Assembly: GCF_051020985.1 (NCBI RefSeq)
Contig: NW_027475134.1
Span: 2,170,001 to 2,234,000 of the forward strand
Source of the DNA: Nomia melanderi
Lineage: Eukaryota; Arthropoda; Insecta; Hymenoptera; Halictidae
Length of the DNA: 64,000 bases
Direction of reading: 5' to 3'
The position numbers and the translations under genes were made by a program. The notes under the pieces were generated by a model. That model made no database searches. It worked only from the letters and a program-made list of their open reading frames with translations, and was not told the origin of the DNA. The first letter of the stretch is position 1. Each line of letters begins with the position of its first letter. This document shows positions 1 through 13,240 of this stretch, in pieces.

Positions 1-496
1 CGAGAAAACCACAGTCTCATGGGGCCGGACACTCAGGGTCAGGGGAAAATCCAATATATATCTGGTGATATCTCGGGTGCTATTACAGATAGCGCAATAA
101 ATCAAAGTGCATTGTCTGTAGGAGGCCCTGGCGCATGAATCTGTGCAGCGGGAACGACCTCGGACCCCCAGGGGCCGAGAAAACCACAGTCTCATGGGGC
201 CGGACACTCAGGGTCAGGGGAAAATCCAATATATATCTGGTGATATCTCGGGTGCTAATAGAGATAGCGCAATAAACCAAAGTGAATTATCTGCAGGAGG
301 CCCTAGCGCATGAATCTGTGCAGCGGGAACGTCCTCGGGCCCCCAGGGGCCGAGACAACCACCGTCTCATGGGGCCGGACACTCAGGGTCAGCGTAAAAT
401 CCAATATATATCTGGTGATATCTCGGGTGCTATTACAGATAGCGCAATAAACCATAGTGAATTATCTGCAGGAGGCCCTGGCGCATGAATCTGTGC

Positions 497-497
497 A
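497..497. repeat. Length-variant monomer (+1 bp)
   Basis: TGTGCAAGCGGG has one extra A compared with the usual TGTGCAGCGGG, making this monomer 176 bp. The array phase shifts by one base after this point. Confidence 0.85.
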
Positions 498-3347
498 AGC
501 GGGAACGTCCTCGGACCTCCAGGGGCCGAGACAACCACCGTCTCATGGGGCCGGACACTCAGGGTCAGGGTAAAATCCAATATATATCTGGTGATATCTC
601 GGGTGCTATTACAGATAGCGCAATAAATCAAACTGCATTGTCTGTAGGAGGCCCTGGCGCATGAATCTGTGCAGCGGGAACGACCTCGGACCACCAGGGG
701 CCGAAAAAACCACAGTCTGATGGGGCCGGACACTCAGGGTCGAGGAAAAATCCAATATATATCTGGTGATATCTCGGGTGCTATTAGAGATAGCGCGATA
801 AATCGAAGTGCATTGTCTGTAGGAGGCACTGGCGCACGAATCTGTGCAGCGGGAACGACCTCGGACCACCAGGGGCCGAGAAAACCACCGTCTCATGGGG
901 CCGGACACTCAGGGTCAGTGAAAAATCCAATATATATCTGGTGATATCTCGGGTGCTATTAGAGATAGCGCGATAAATCGAAGTGCATTGTCTGTAGGAG
1001 GCACTGGCGCACGAATCTGTGCAGCGGGAACGACCTCCACACACCAGGGGCCGAGAAAACCACCGTCCCATGGGGCTGGACACTCAGGGTGAGGGAAATA
1101 TCCAATATATATCTGGTGATATCTCGGGTGCTATTACAGATAGCGCAATAAATCAAAGTGCATTGTCTGTAGGAGGCCCTGGCGCATGAACCTGTGCAGC
1201 GACAACGACCTCGGACCACCATGGGCCGAGAAAACCACAGTCACATGGGGCCGGACACTCAGGGTCAGGGGAAAATCCAATATTTATCTGGTGATATCTC
1301 GGGTGCTATTACAGATAGCGCAATAAATCAAAGTACATTGTCTGTAGGAGGCCCTGGTGCATGAATCTGTGCAGCGGGAACGACCTCGGACCCCCAGGGG
1401 CCGAGACAACCACCGTCTCATGGGGCCGGACACTCAGGGTCTGGGAAAAATCCAATATATATCCGGTGATATCTCGGGTGCTATTACAGAAAGCGCAATA
1501 AATCAAAGTGTATTATCTGCAGGAGGCCCTGGCGCATGGATTTGTGCAGCGGGAACGACCTCGGACCACCAGGGTCCGAGAAAAACACCGTCTCATGGGG
1601 CCGCACACTCAGGGTCAGTGAAAAATCCAATATATATCTGGTGATATCTCGGGTGCTATTACAGATAGCGCAATAAATCAAAGTGCATTGTCTGTAGGAG
1701 GCCCTGGCGCATGAATCTGTGAAGCGGCAACGACCTCGGACCACCAGGGGCCGAGAAAACCACAGTCTCATGGGGCCGGACACTCAGTGACAGGGGAAAA
1801 TCCAGTATATATCTGGAGATATCTCGGGTGCTATTAGAGATAGCGCAATAAACCAAAGTGAATTATCTGCAGGAGGCCCTGGCGCATGAATCTGTGCAGC
1901 GGGAACGACCTCGGACCACCAGGGGCCGAAAAAACCACAGTCTCATGGGGCCGGATACTCAGGGTCAGGGGAAAATCCAATATAGATCTGGTGATATCTC
2001 GGGTGCTATTACAAATAGCGGGTTAAATCAAAGTGCATTGTCTGTAGGAGGCCCTGGCGCATGAATCTGTGCAGCGGGAACGACCTCGGACCACCAGGGG
2101 CCGAGACAACCACCGTCTCATGGGGCCGGACACTCAGGGTCAGGGGAATATCCAATATATATCTGGTGATATCTCGGGTGCTATTACAGATAGCGCAATA
2201 AATCAAAGTGCATTGTCTGTAGGAGGCCCTGGCGCATGAATCTGTGCAGCGGCAACGACCTCGGACCACCAGGGGCCGAGAAAACCACAGTCTCATGCGG
2301 CCGGACACTCAGGGTCAGGGGAAAATCCAATATAGATCTGGTGATATCTCGGGTGCTATTACAGATAGCGCAATAAATCAAAGTGCATTGTCTGTAGGAG
2401 GCCCTGGCGCATGAATCTGTGCAGTTGGAACGACCTCGGACCACCAGGGGCCGAGAAAACCACCGTCTCATGGGGCCGGACACTCAGGGTCAGGGGAAAA
2501 TCCAATATAGATCTGGTGATATCTCGGGTGCTATTACAGATAGCGCAATAAATCAAAGTGCATTGTCTGTAGGAGGCCCTGGCGCATGAATCTGTGCAGC
2601 GGGAACGACCTCGGACCACCAGGGGCCGAGAAAACCACAGTCTCATGGGGCCGGACACTCAGGGTCAGGGGAAAATCCAATATATATCTGGTGATATCTC
2701 GGGTGCTATTTGAGATAGCGCGATAAATCAAAGTGAATTATCTGCAGGAGGCCCTGGCGCATGAATCTGTGCAGCGGGAACGACCTCGGAACACCAGGGG
2801 CCGAGAAAACCACCGTCTCATGGGGCCGGGCACTCAGGGTCAGTGAAAAATCCAATATATATCTGGTGATATCTCGGGTGCTATTACAGATAGCGCAATA
2901 AATCAAAGTGCATTGTCTGTAGGAGGCCCTGGCGCATGAATCTGTGCAGCGGGAACGACCTCGGACCACCAGGGGCCGAGAAAACTACAGTCTCATGCGG
3001 CCGGACACTCAGGGTCTGGGGAAAATCCAATATATATCTGGTGATATCTCGGGTCCTATTACAGATAGCGAAATAAATCAAAGTGCATTGTCTGTAGGAG
3101 GCCCTGGCGCATGAATCTGTGCAGCGGGAACGACCTCGGACCACCAGGGGCCGAGGAAACCACAGTCTCATGGGGCCGGACACTCAGGGTCAGGGAAAAA
3201 TCCAAAATATATCTGGTGATATCTCGGGTTAAATTACAGATAGCACAATAAATCAAAGTGAATTATCTGCAGGAGGCCCTGGCCCATGCATCTGTGCAGC
3301 GGGAACGACCTCGGACCACCAGGGGCCGAGAAAACCACCGTCTCATG

Positions 3348-3356
3348 GGGCGGACA
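3348..3356. repeat. Length-variant monomer (-1 bp)
   Basis: GGGGCGGACACTC replaces the usual GGGGCCGGACACTC, so one C is lost and the monomer is 174 bp. Confidence 0.85.
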
Positions 3357-3574
3357 CTCAGGGTCAGGGAAAAATGCAATATATATCTGGTGATATGTCG
3401 GGTGCTATTACAGATAGCACAATAAATCAAAGTGGATTGTCTGGACGAGGCCCTGGCGCATGAATCTGGGCAGCGGGAACGACCTCGGACCACCAGGGGC
3501 CGAGAAAACCACAGTCTCATGGGGCCGGACACTCAGGGTCAGGGGAAAATCCAATATATATCTGGTGATATCTC

Positions 3575-5008
3575 GGGTGCTATTAGATATAGCGCAATAA
3601 ACCAAAGTGAATTATCTGCAGGAGGCCCTGGCGCATGAATCTGTGCAACGGGAACGACCTCGGACCACCAGGGGCCGAGACAACAACCGTCTCATGTGGC
3701 CGGACACTCAGGGTCAGGGAAAAATCCAATATATATCTGGTGATATCTCGGGTTATATTACAGATAGCACAATAAATCAAAGTGCATTGTCTGTAGGAGG
3801 CCCTGGCGCATGAATCTGTGCAGAGGGAACGATTTCGGACCACCAGGGGCCGAGACAACAACCGTCTCATGGGGCCGGACACTCAGGGTCAGGGAAAAAT
3901 CCAATATATATCTGGTGATATCTCGGGTTATATTACAGATAGCACAATAAATCAAAGTGCATTGTCTGTAGGAGGCCCTGGCGCATGAATCTGTGCAGAG
4001 GGAACGACCTCGGACCACCAGGGGCCGAGAAAACCACCGTCTCATGGCGCCGGACACTCAGGGTCAGGGGAAAATCCAATATATATCTGGTGATATCTCG
4101 GGTGCTATTACAGATAGCGCAATAAATCAAAGTGAATTATCTGCAGGAGGCCCTGGCGCATGAATCTGTGCAGCGGGAACGACCTCGGACCACCAGGGGC
4201 CGAGAAAACCACAGTCTCATGGAGCCGGACACTCAGGGTCAGGGGAAAATCCAATATATATCTGGTGATATCTCGGGTGCTATTACAGATAGCGCAATAA
4301 ACCAAAGTGAATTATCTGCAGGAGGCCCTGGCGCATGAATCTGTGCAGCGGGAACGACCTCGGACCACCCGGGGCCGAGAAAACCACAGTCTCATGGAGC
4401 CGGACACTCAGGGTCAGGGGAAAATCCAATATATATCTGGTGATATCTCGGGTGCTATTACAGATAGCGCAATAAATCAAAGTGAATTATCTGCAGGAGG
4501 CCCTGGCGCATGAATCTGTGCAGCGGGAACGACCTCGGACCACCAGGGGCCGAGAAAACCACAGTCACATGGGGCCGGTCACTCAGGGTCAGGGGAAAAT
4601 CCAATATATATCTGGTGATATCTCGGGTGCTATTAGATACAGCGCAATAAACCAAATTGAATTATCTGCAGGAGGCCCTGGCGCATGAATCTGGGCAGCG
4701 GGAACGACCTCGGACCACCAGGGGCCGAGAAAACCACAGTCTAGTGGGGCCGGACACTCAGGGTCAGGGGAAAATCCAATATATATATCAGGTGATATCT
4801 CGGGTGCTATTAGATACAGCGCAATAAACCAAAGTGTATTATCTGCAAGAGGCCCTGGCGCATGCATCTGTGCAGCGGGAACGACCTCGGACCACCAGGG
4901 GCCGAGAAAACTAAAGTCTCATGGGGCCGGACACTCAGGGTCTGGGGAAAATCCATTATATATCTGGTGATATGTCGGGAGCTATTACAGATAGCACAAT
5001 AAATCAAA
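3575..5008. repeat. Multi-monomer block alpha, copy 1
   Basis: An ordered run of variant monomers. It starts with TTAGATATAGCGC, then two adjacent monomers with CGGGTTATATTACAG and GAGACAACAACCG, then monomers with CATGGCGCCGG and CATGGAGCCGG, then ACATGGGGCCGGTCACTC with TTAGATACAGCGC. It ends with a 177-bp monomer and one carrying GAAAACTAAAGTCTC. The same order recurs 1,927 bp downstream (11 x 175 + 2). Similarity stops near 5008, where this copy reads AAAGTGCATTGTC and the second reads AAAGTTCATTGTC. Confidence 0.85.
4781..4800. repeat. 177-bp length-variant monomer (extra TA in the AT tract)
   Basis: The AT tract reads ATATATATCAGGTGATATCT instead of ATATATCTGGTGATATCT. It has two extra bases and a T-to-A change at the centre of the dyad (CAGG for CTGG). 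The same lesion recurs at 6702-6722 and, with one further change, at 21584-21600. It is therefore a heritable marker rather than an isolated error. Confidence 0.85.
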
Positions 5009-5501
5009 GTGCATTGTCTGTAGGAGGCCCTGGCGCATGAACCTGTGCAGCGGCAACGACCTCGGACCACCAGGGGCCGAGAAAACCACAGTCTCATGGG
5101 GCCGGACACTCTGGGTCAGGGGAAAATCCAATATATATCTGGTGATATCTCGGGTGCTATTACAGATAGCGCAATAAATCAAAGTGCATTGTCTGCAGGA
5201 GGCCCTTGCGAATGAATCTGTTCAGCGGGAACGACCTCGGATCACCAGGGGCCGAGAAAACCACCGACACATGGGGCCGGACACTCAGGGTCGAGGAAAA
5301 ATCCAATATATATCTGGTGATATCTCGGGTGCTATTAGAGATAGCGCGATAAATCAATGTGAATTATCTGCAGGAGGCCCTGGCGCATGCATCTGTGCAG
5401 CGGGAACGACCTCGGACCACCAGGGGCCGAGGAAACCACAGTCTCATGGGGCCGGACACTCAGGGTCAGGGAAAAATCCAATATATATCTGGTGATATCT
5501 T

Positions 5502-6935
5502 GGGTGCTATTAGATATAGCGCAATAAACCAAAGTGAATTATCTGCAGGAGGCCCTGGCGCATGAATCTGTGCAACGGGAACGACCTCGGACCACCAGGG
5601 GCCGAGACAACAACCGTCTCATGGGGCCGGATACTCAGGGTCAGGGAAAAATCCAATATATATCTGGTGATATCTCGGGTTATATTACAGATAGCACAAT
5701 AAATCAAAGTGCATTGTCTGTAGGAGGCCCTGGCGCATGAATCTGTGCAGAGGGAACGATTTCGGACCACCAGGGGCCGAGACAACAACCGTCTCATGGG
5801 GCCGGACACTCAGGGTCAGGGAAAAATCCAATATATATCTGGTGATATCTCGGGTTATATTACAGATAGCACAATAAATCAAAGTGCATTGTCTGTAGGA
5901 GGCCCTGGCGCATGAATCTGTGCAGAGGGAACGACCTCGGACCACCAGGGGCCGAGAAAACCACCGTCTCATGGCGCCGGGCACTCAGGGTCAGGGGAAA
6001 ATCCAATATATATCTGGTGATATCTCGGGTGCTATTACAGATAGCGCAATAAATCAAAGTGAATTGTCTGCAGGAGGCCCTGGCGCATGAATCTGTGCAG
6101 CGGGAACGACCTCGGACCACCAGGGGCCGAGAAAACCACAGTCTCATGGAGCCGGACACTCAGGGTCAGGGGAAAATCCAATATATATCTGGTGATATCT
6201 CGGGTGCTATTACAGATAGCGCAATAAACCAAAGTGAATTATCTGCAGGAGGCCCTGGCGCATGAATCTGTGCAGCGGGAACGACCTCGGACCACCAGGG
6301 GCCGAGAAAACCACAGTCTCATGGAGCCGGACACTCAGGGTCAGGGGAAAATCCAATATATATCTGGTGATATCTCGGGTGCTATTACAGATAGCGCAAT
6401 AAATCAAAGTGAATTATCTGCAGGAGGCCCTGGCGCATGAATCTGTGCAGCGGGAACGACCTCGGACCACCAGGGGCCGAGAAAACCACAGTCACATGGG
6501 GCCGGTCACTCAGGGTCAGGGGAAAATCCAATATATATCTGGTGATATCTCAGGTGCTATTAGATACAGCGCAATAAACCAAATTGAATTATCTGCAGGA
6601 GGCCCTGGCGCATGAATCTGGGCAGCGGGAACGACCTCGGACCACCTATGGCCGAGAAAACCACAGTCTAGTGGGGCCGGACACTCAGGGTCAGGGGAAA
6701 ATCCAATATATATATCAGGTGATATCTCGGGTGCTATTAGATACAGCACAATAAACCAAAGTGTATTATCTGCAAGAGGCCCTGGCGCATGCATCTGTGC
6801 AGCGGGAACGACCTCGGACCACCAGGGGCCGAGAAAACTAAAGTCTCATGGGGCCGGACACTCAGGGTCTGGGGAAAATCCATTATATATCTGGTGATAT
6901 GTCGGGAGCTATTACAGATAGCACAATAAATCAAA
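5502..6935. repeat. Multi-monomer block alpha, copy 2
   Basis: Repeats the monomer order of 3575-5008 at an offset of 1,927 bp. It includes the same pair of CGGGTTATATT monomers, the GGAGCCGG pair and the 177-bp length variant. A few private changes separate the copies, for example GGACCACCTATGGCC near 6642 where copy 1 has CCACCAGGGGCC. The three monomers between the copies (about 5010-5500) carry ACCGACACATGG and GGGTCGAGG and are related to monomers near 7.7 and 16.6 kb. Confidence 0.85.
6702..6722. repeat. 177-bp length-variant monomer, second occurrence
   Basis: Same two-base expansion and CAGG centre as at 4781-4800. It lies at the matching place in block alpha copy 2, so it was duplicated with the block. 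Confidence 0.85.
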
Positions 6936-7439
6936 GTTCATTGTCTGGAGGAGGCCCTGGCGCATGAATCTGTGCAGCGGGAACGACCTCGGTCCACCAG
7001 GGGCCGAGAAAACAACCGTCTCATGGGGCTGGACACTCAGGGTGAGGGTAATATCCAATATATATCTGGTGATATCTCGGGTGCTATTACAGATAGCGCA
7101 ATAAATCAAAGAGCATTGTCTGTAGGAGGCCCTGGCGCATGAACCTGTGCAGCGGCAACGACCTCGGACCACCAGGGGCCGAGAAAACCACAGTCTCATG
7201 GGGCCGGACACTCAGGGTCAGGGGAAAATCCAATATATATCTGGTGATATCTCGGGTGCTATTACAGATAGCGCAATAAATCAAAGTGAATTATCTGCAG
7301 GAGGCCCTGGCGCATGAATCTGTGCAGCGGGAACGACCTCGGACCACCAGGGGCCGAGAAAACCACAGTCTCATGGAGCCGGACACTCAGGGTCAGGAGA
7401 AAATCCAATATATATCTGGTGATATCTCGGGTGCTATTA

Positions 7440-8490
7440 GAGATAGCGCAATAAACCAAAGTGAATTATCTGCAGGAGGCGCTGGCGCATGAATCTGTGC
7501 AGCGGGAACGTCCTCGGACCTCCAGGGGCCGAGACAACCACAGTCTCATGGGGCCGGACACTCAGGGTCAGGGGAAAATCCAATATATATCTGGTGATAT
7601 CTCGGGTGCTATTACAGATAGCGCAATAAATCAAAGTGCATTGTCTGCAGGAGGCCCTTGCGAATGAATCTGTTCAGCGGGAACGACCTCGGATCACCAG
7701 GGGCCGAGAAAACCACCGACACATGGGGCCGGACACTCAGGGTCGAGGAAAAATCCAATATATATCTGGTGATATCTCGGGTGCTATTAGAGATAGCGCG
7801 ATAAATCAAAGTGAATTATCTGCAGGAGGCCCTGGCGCATGCATCTGTGCAGCGGGAACGACCTCGGACCACCAGGGGCCGAGAAAATCACCGTCTCATG
7901 GGGACGGGCACTCAGGGTCTGGGGAAAATCCAATATGTATCTGCTGATATCTCGGGTGCTATTAGAGATAGCGTAACAAACCAAAGTGCATTGTCTGTAG
8001 GAGGCCCTGGCGCATGAATCTGTGCAGCGGGAACGACCTCTGACCACAAGAGGCCGAGAAAACCACCGTCTCATGGGGCCGGACACTCTGGGTCGAGGAA
8101 AAATCCAATATATATCTGGTGATATCTCGGGTGCTATTACAGATAGCGCGATAAATCAAAGTGCATTGTCTGTAGGAGGCACTCGCGAATGAGTCTGTGC
8201 AGCAGGAACGACCTCGAACCACCAGGGGCCGAGAAAATTACAGATATTCGGAATCCGTCACCCAAGGTCATGTGAAAATCCAGCATATATCTGGTGATAT
8301 TTCGGGTGCTATTATAGATAGCGCAATAAACCAAAGTGAATTATCTGCAGTAGGCCCTGGCGCATGCATCTGTGCAGCGGGAACGACCTCGGACAACCAG
8401 GGGCCGAGAAAGCCACAGACTCATGGGGCTGGACACTCACGGTTAGGGAAAAATCCAATATATATCTGGTGATATCTCGGGTGCTATTAC
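7440..8490. repeat. Six-monomer block beta, copy 1
   Basis: Ordered markers: GGAGGCGCTGGCGCATG with GTCCTCGGACCTCC; GCCCTTGCGAATG with ACCGACACATGG and GGTCGAGG; CATGGGGACGGGCAC with AATATGTATCTGCTG; GAGATAGCGTAACAAACC; TGACCACAAGAGGCC; then a type C monomer at 8238. The same order is found at 16367-17417, offset 8,927 bp (51 x 175 + 2). Confidence 0.85.
8238..8275 (+). repeat. Type C diverged block at m63-m98 (first of 43 occurrences)
   Basis: The segment TTACAGATATTCGG / AATCCGTCACCCAAGGTCAT replaces the usual CCACCGTCTC...CAGGGTCAGG. Over m61-m99, 18 of 39 positions differ with no gap, so it is a colinear divergent allele rather than an insertion. Starts of the first T: 8238, 9638, 12088, 15065, 17165, 18740, 23292, 29943, 30468, 31518, 34143, 34668, 35018, 36418, 36768, 38344, 39044, 39394, 39744, 40269, 40619, 40969, 41494, 43243, 44468, 45343, 45693, 46393, 47268, 48143, 48843, 49368, 50243, 50593, 51643, 52518, 53218, 53568, 54618, 55493, 61090, about 61790 (degraded) and 63189. 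Copies up to 31.5 kb mostly continue TCATGTGAAAATCC; most later ones TCATGTAAAAATCC. Spacings are whole monomer numbers. Confidence 0.9.
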
Positions 8491-8689
8491 AGATAGTACA
8501 ATAAATCAAAGTGCACTGTCTGTAGGAGGCCCTGGGGCATGAATCTGCGCAGCGGGAACGACCTCGGACCACCAGGGGCCGAGAAAACCACAGTCTCATG
8601 GAGCCGGACACTCAGGGTCAGGGGAAAATCCAATATATATCTGGTGATATCTCGGGTGCTATTACAGATAGCGCAATAAATCAAAGTGA

Positions 8690-11139
8690 ATTATCTGCAG
8701 GAGGCCCTGGCGCATGAATCTGTGCAGCGGGAACGACCTCGGACCACCAGGGGCCGAGAAAACCACAGTCACATGGGGCCGGTCACTCAGGGTCAGGGGA
8801 AAATCCAATATATATCTGGTGATATCTCGGGTGCTATTAGATACAGCGCAATAAACCAAATTGAATTATCTGCAGGAGGCCCTGGCGCATGAATCTGGGC
8901 AGCGGGAACGACCTCGGACCACCAGGGGCCGAGAAAACTAAAGTCTCATGGGGCCGGACACTCAGGGTCTGGGGAAAATCCATTATATATCTGGTGATAT
9001 GTCGGGAGCTATTACAGATAGCGCAATAAATCAAAGTTCATTGTCTGGAGGAGGCCCTGGCGCATGAATCTGTGCAGCGGGAACGACCTCGGTCCACCAG
9101 GGGCCGAGAAAACCACCGTCTCATGGGGCTGGACACTCACGGTGAGGGTAATATCCAATATATATCTGGTGATATCTCGGGTGCTATTACAGGTAGCGCA
9201 ATAAATCAAAGTGCATTGTCTGTAGGAGGCCCTGGCGCATGAACCTGTGCAGCGGCAACGACCTCGGACCGCCAGGGGCCGAGAAAACCACAGTCTCATG
9301 GGGCCGGACACTCTGGGTCAGGGGAAAGTCCAATATATATCTGGTGATATCTCGGGTGCTATTACAGATAGCGCAATAAATCAAAGTGCATTGTCTGCAG
9401 GAGGCCCTTGTGAATGAATCTGTTCAGCGGGAACGACCTCGGATCACCAGGGACCGAGAAAACCACCGACACATGGGGCCGGACACTCAGGGTCGAGGAA
9501 AAATCCAATATATATCTGGTGATATCTCCGGTGCTATTACAGATAGCGCGATAAATCAAAGTGCATTGTCTGTAGGAGGCACTGGCGAATGAGTCTGTGC
9601 AGCAGGAACGACCTCGAACCACCAGGGGCCGAGAAAATTACAGATATTCGGAATCCGTCACCCAAGGTCATGTGAAAATCCAGCATATATCTGGTGATAT
9701 TTCGGGTGCTATTATAGATAGCGCAATAAACCAAAGTGAATTATCTGCAGTAGGCCCTGGCGCATGCATCTGTGCAGCGGGAACGACCTCGGACAACCAG
9801 GGGCCGAGAAAGCCACAGACTCATGGGGCTGGACACTCAGGGTTAGGGAAAAATCCAATATATATCTGGTGATATCTCGGGTACTATTACAGATAGTACA
9901 ATAAATCAAAGTGCACTGTCTGTAGGAGGCCCTGGCGCATGAATCTGTGCAGCGGGAACGACCTCGGACCACCAGGGGCCGAGAAAACCACCGTCTCATG
10001 GGGACGGACACTCAGGGTCTGGCGAAAATCCACTATATATCTGGTGATATCTCGGGTGCTATTAGAGATAGCGCAATAAACCAAACTGCATTGTCTGTAG
10101 GAGGCCCTGGCGCATGAATCTGTGCAGCGGGAGCGACCTCTGACCACAAGGGGCCGAGAAAACCACCGTCTCATGGGGCCGGACACTCAGGGTCGAGGAA
10201 AAATCCAATATATATCTGGTGATATCTCGGGTGCTAATAGAGATAGCGCAATAAACCAAAGTGAATTATCTGCAGGAGGCCCTGGCGCATGAATCTGTGC
10301 AGCGGGAACGACCTCGGAAAACCAGGGGCCGAGAAAACGACCGTCTCATGGGGCCGGACACTCAGGGTCAGTGAAAAATCCAATATATATCTGGTGATAT
10401 CTCGGGTGCTATTACAGATAGCGCAATAAATCAAAGTGCATTGTCTGTAGGAGGCCCTGGCGCATGAATCTGTGCAGCGGGAGCGACCTCTGACCACAAG
10501 GGGCCGAGAAAACCACAGTCTCATGGGGCCGGACACTCAGGGTCAGGGGAAAATCCAGTATATATCTGGTGATATTTCGGGTGCTATTAGAGATAGCGCA
10601 ATAAACCAAAGTGAATTATCTGCAGGAGGCCCTGGCGCATGAATCTGTGCAGCGGGAACGACCTCGGACCACCAGGGGCCGAAAAAACCACAGTCTCATG
10701 GGGCCGGACACTCATGGTCAGGGTAAAATCCAATATATATCTGGTGATATCTCGGGTGCTATTACAGATTGCGCAATAAATCAAAGTGCATAGTCTGTAG
10801 GAGGCCCCGGCGCATGAATCTGTGCAGCGGGAACGACCTCGGACGACCAGGGGCCTTGAAAACCACAGTCTCATGGGGCCGGACACTCAGGGTCAGTGAA
10901 AAATCCAATATATATCTGGTGATATCTCGGGTGCTATTACAGATAGCGCAATAAATCAAAGTGCAATGTCTGTAGGAGGCCCTGGCGCATGAATCTGTGC
11001 AGCGGGAACGACCTCGGGCCACCAGGGGCCGAGAAAACCACAGTCTCATGGAGCCGGACACTCAGGGTCAGGGGAAAATCCAATATATATCTGGTGATAT
11101 CTCGGGTGCTATTACAGATAGCGCAATAAATCAAAGTGA
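8690..11139. repeat. 14-monomer higher-order repeat, copy 1
   Basis: A 2,450-bp unit (14 x 175) whose marker order is repeated immediately downstream. Markers in order: ACATGGGGCCGGTCACTC; GAAAACTAAAGTCTC with ATGTCGGGAGC; GGTCCACCAGG with GGGTAATATCC; AACCTGTGCAGCGGCAACG; GCCCTTGTGAATG; the type C monomer at 9638; GAAAGCCACAGACTC with GGGTTAGGG; GGGTACTATTACAGATAGTAC; GGCGAAAATCCACTATA; GGAGCGACCTCTGACC; GTGCTAATAGAG; and CTCATGGTCAGGG. The last two monomers (about 10790-11139) have no exact counterpart in copy 2. Confidence 0.9.
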
Positions 11140-13240
11140 ATTATCTGCAGGAGGCCCTGGCGCATGAATCTGTGCAGCGGGAACGACCTCGGACCACCAG
11201 GGGCCGAGAAAACCACAGTCACATGGGGCCGGTCACTCAGGGTCAGGGGAAAATCCAATATATATCTGGTGATATCTCGGGTGCTATTAGATACAGCGCA
11301 ATAAACCAAATTGAATTATCTGCAGGAGGCCCTGGCGCATGAATCTGGGCAGCGGGAACGACCTCGGACCACCAGGGGCCGAGAAAACTAAAGTCTCATG
11401 GGGCCGGACACTCAGGGTCTGGGGAAAATCCATTATATATCTGGTGATATGTCGGGAGCTATTACAGATAGCGCAATAAATCAAAGTTCATTGTCTGGAG
11501 GAGGCCCTGGCGCATGAATCTGTGCAGCGGGAACGACCTCGGTCCACCAGGGGCCGAGAAAACCACCGTCTCATGGGGCTGGACACTCACGGTGAGGGTA
11601 ATATCCAATATATATCTGGTGATATCTCGGGTGCTATTACAGATAGCGCAATAAATCAAAGTGCATTGTCTGTAGGAGGCCCTGGCGCATGAACCTGTGC
11701 AGCGGCAACGACCTCGGACCGCCAGGGGCCGAGAAAACCACAGTCTCATGGGGCCGGACACTCTGGGTCAGGGGAAAATCCAATATATATCTGGTGATAT
11801 CTCGGGTGCTATTACAGATAGCGCAATAAATCAAAGTGCATTGTCTGCAGGAGGCCCTTGTGAATGAATCTGTTCAGCGGGAACGACCTCGGATCACCAG
11901 GGGCCGAGAAAACCACCGACACATGGGGCCGGACACTCAGGGTCGAGGAAAAATCCAATATATATCTGGTGATATCTCGGGTGCTATTACAGATAGCGCG
12001 ATAAATCAAAGTGCATTGTCTGTAGGAGGCACTGGCGAATGAGTCTGTGCAGCAGGAACGACCTCGAACCACCAGGGGCCGAGAAAATTACAGATATTCG
12101 GAATCCGTCACCCAAGGTCATGTGAAAATCCAGCATATATCTGGTGATATTTCGGGTGCTATTATAGATAGCGCAATAAACCAAAGTGAATTATCTGCAG
12201 TAGGCCCTGGCGCATGCATCTGTGCAGCGGGAACGACCTCGGACAACCAGGGGCCGAGAAAGCCACAGACTCATGGGGCTGGACACTCAGGGTTAGGGAA
12301 AAATCCAATATATATCTGGTGATATCTCGGGTACTATTACAGATAGTACAATAAATCAAAGTGCACTGTCTGTAGGAGGCCCTGGCGCATGAATCTGTGC
12401 AGCGGGAACGACCTCGGACCACCAGGGGCCGAGAAAACCACCGTCTCATGGGGACGGACACTCAGGGTCTGGCGAAAATCCACTATATATCTGGTGATAT
12501 CTCGGGTGCTATTAGAGATAGCGCAATAAACCAAACTGCATTGTCTGTAGGAGGCCCTGGCGCATGAATCTGTGCAGCGGGAGCGACCTCTGACCACAAG
12601 GGGCCGAGAAAACCACCGTCTCATGGGGCCGGACACTCAGGGTCGAGGAAAAATCCAATATATATCTGGTGATATCTCGGGTGCTAATAGAGATAGCGCA
12701 ATAAACCAAAGTGAATTATCTGCAGGAGGCCCTGGCGCATGAATCTGTGCAGCGGGAACGACCTCGGAAAACCAGGGGCCGAGAAAACGACCGTCTCATG
12801 GGGCCGGACACTCAGGGTCAGTGAAAAATCCAATATATATCTGGTGATATCTCGGGTGCTATTACAGATAGCGCAATAAATCAAAGTGCATTGTCTGTAG
12901 GAGGCCCTGGCGCATGAATCTGTGCAGCGGGAGCGACCTCTGACCACAAGGGGCCGAGAAAACCACAGTCTCATGGGGCCGGACACTCAGGGTCAGGGGA
13001 AAATCCAGTATATATCTGGTGATATCTCGGGTGCTATTAGAGATAGCGCAATAAACCAAAGTGAATTATCTGCAGGAGGCCCTGGCGCATGAATCTGTGC
13101 AGCGGGAACGACCTCGGACCACCAGAGGCCGAAAAAACCACAGTCTCATGGGGCCGGACACTCATGGTCAGGGTAAAATCCAATATATATCTGGTGATAT
13201 CTCGGGTGCTATTACAGATAGCGCAATAAATCAAAGTGCA
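11140..13240. repeat. 14-monomer higher-order repeat, copy 2 (12 matching monomers)
   Basis: Matches 8690-10790 at an offset of exactly 2,450 bp, with very few differences in the stretches I compared. One example is ATTACAGGTAGCG near 9190 against ATTACAGATAGCG near 11640. It includes the type C monomer at 12088. After 13240 the sequence jumps back to monomers like those at 11690-12010 (AACCTGTGCAGCGGCAACG, then GCCCTTGTGAATG), a nine-monomer step that suggests a further exchange. Confidence 0.9.

Larger units (their letters stand above)
1..3500. repeat. Region 1: fairly uniform type-A monomers
   Basis: About 20 monomers without any type C block. Classes a and b at m140-m175 are intermixed. 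CCACAGTC and CCACCGTC alternate irregularly at m63-m70. A local one-monomer duplication is visible: two successive units (around 775-915 and 950-1090) share the unusual combination GCGCGATAAATCGAAG and GGCACTGGCGCACGAATC. AATATAGATCTGG, a T-to-G change creating a BglII site (AGATCT), is shared by monomers near 1980, 2330 and 2505, which suggests local spread. Confidence 0.85.

Noticed and set aside
8238..8275. Type C block as a mobile element insertion
   Set aside because: It has the same length as the type A segment and aligns without gaps; there is no target-site duplication, terminal repeat or length gain.
8440..8450. Telomere-like GGTTAGGG
   Set aside because: Single hexamer matches (also near 9841, 12291 and 61309) arise from point changes in CAGGGTCAGGG. 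They are not tandemly repeated.
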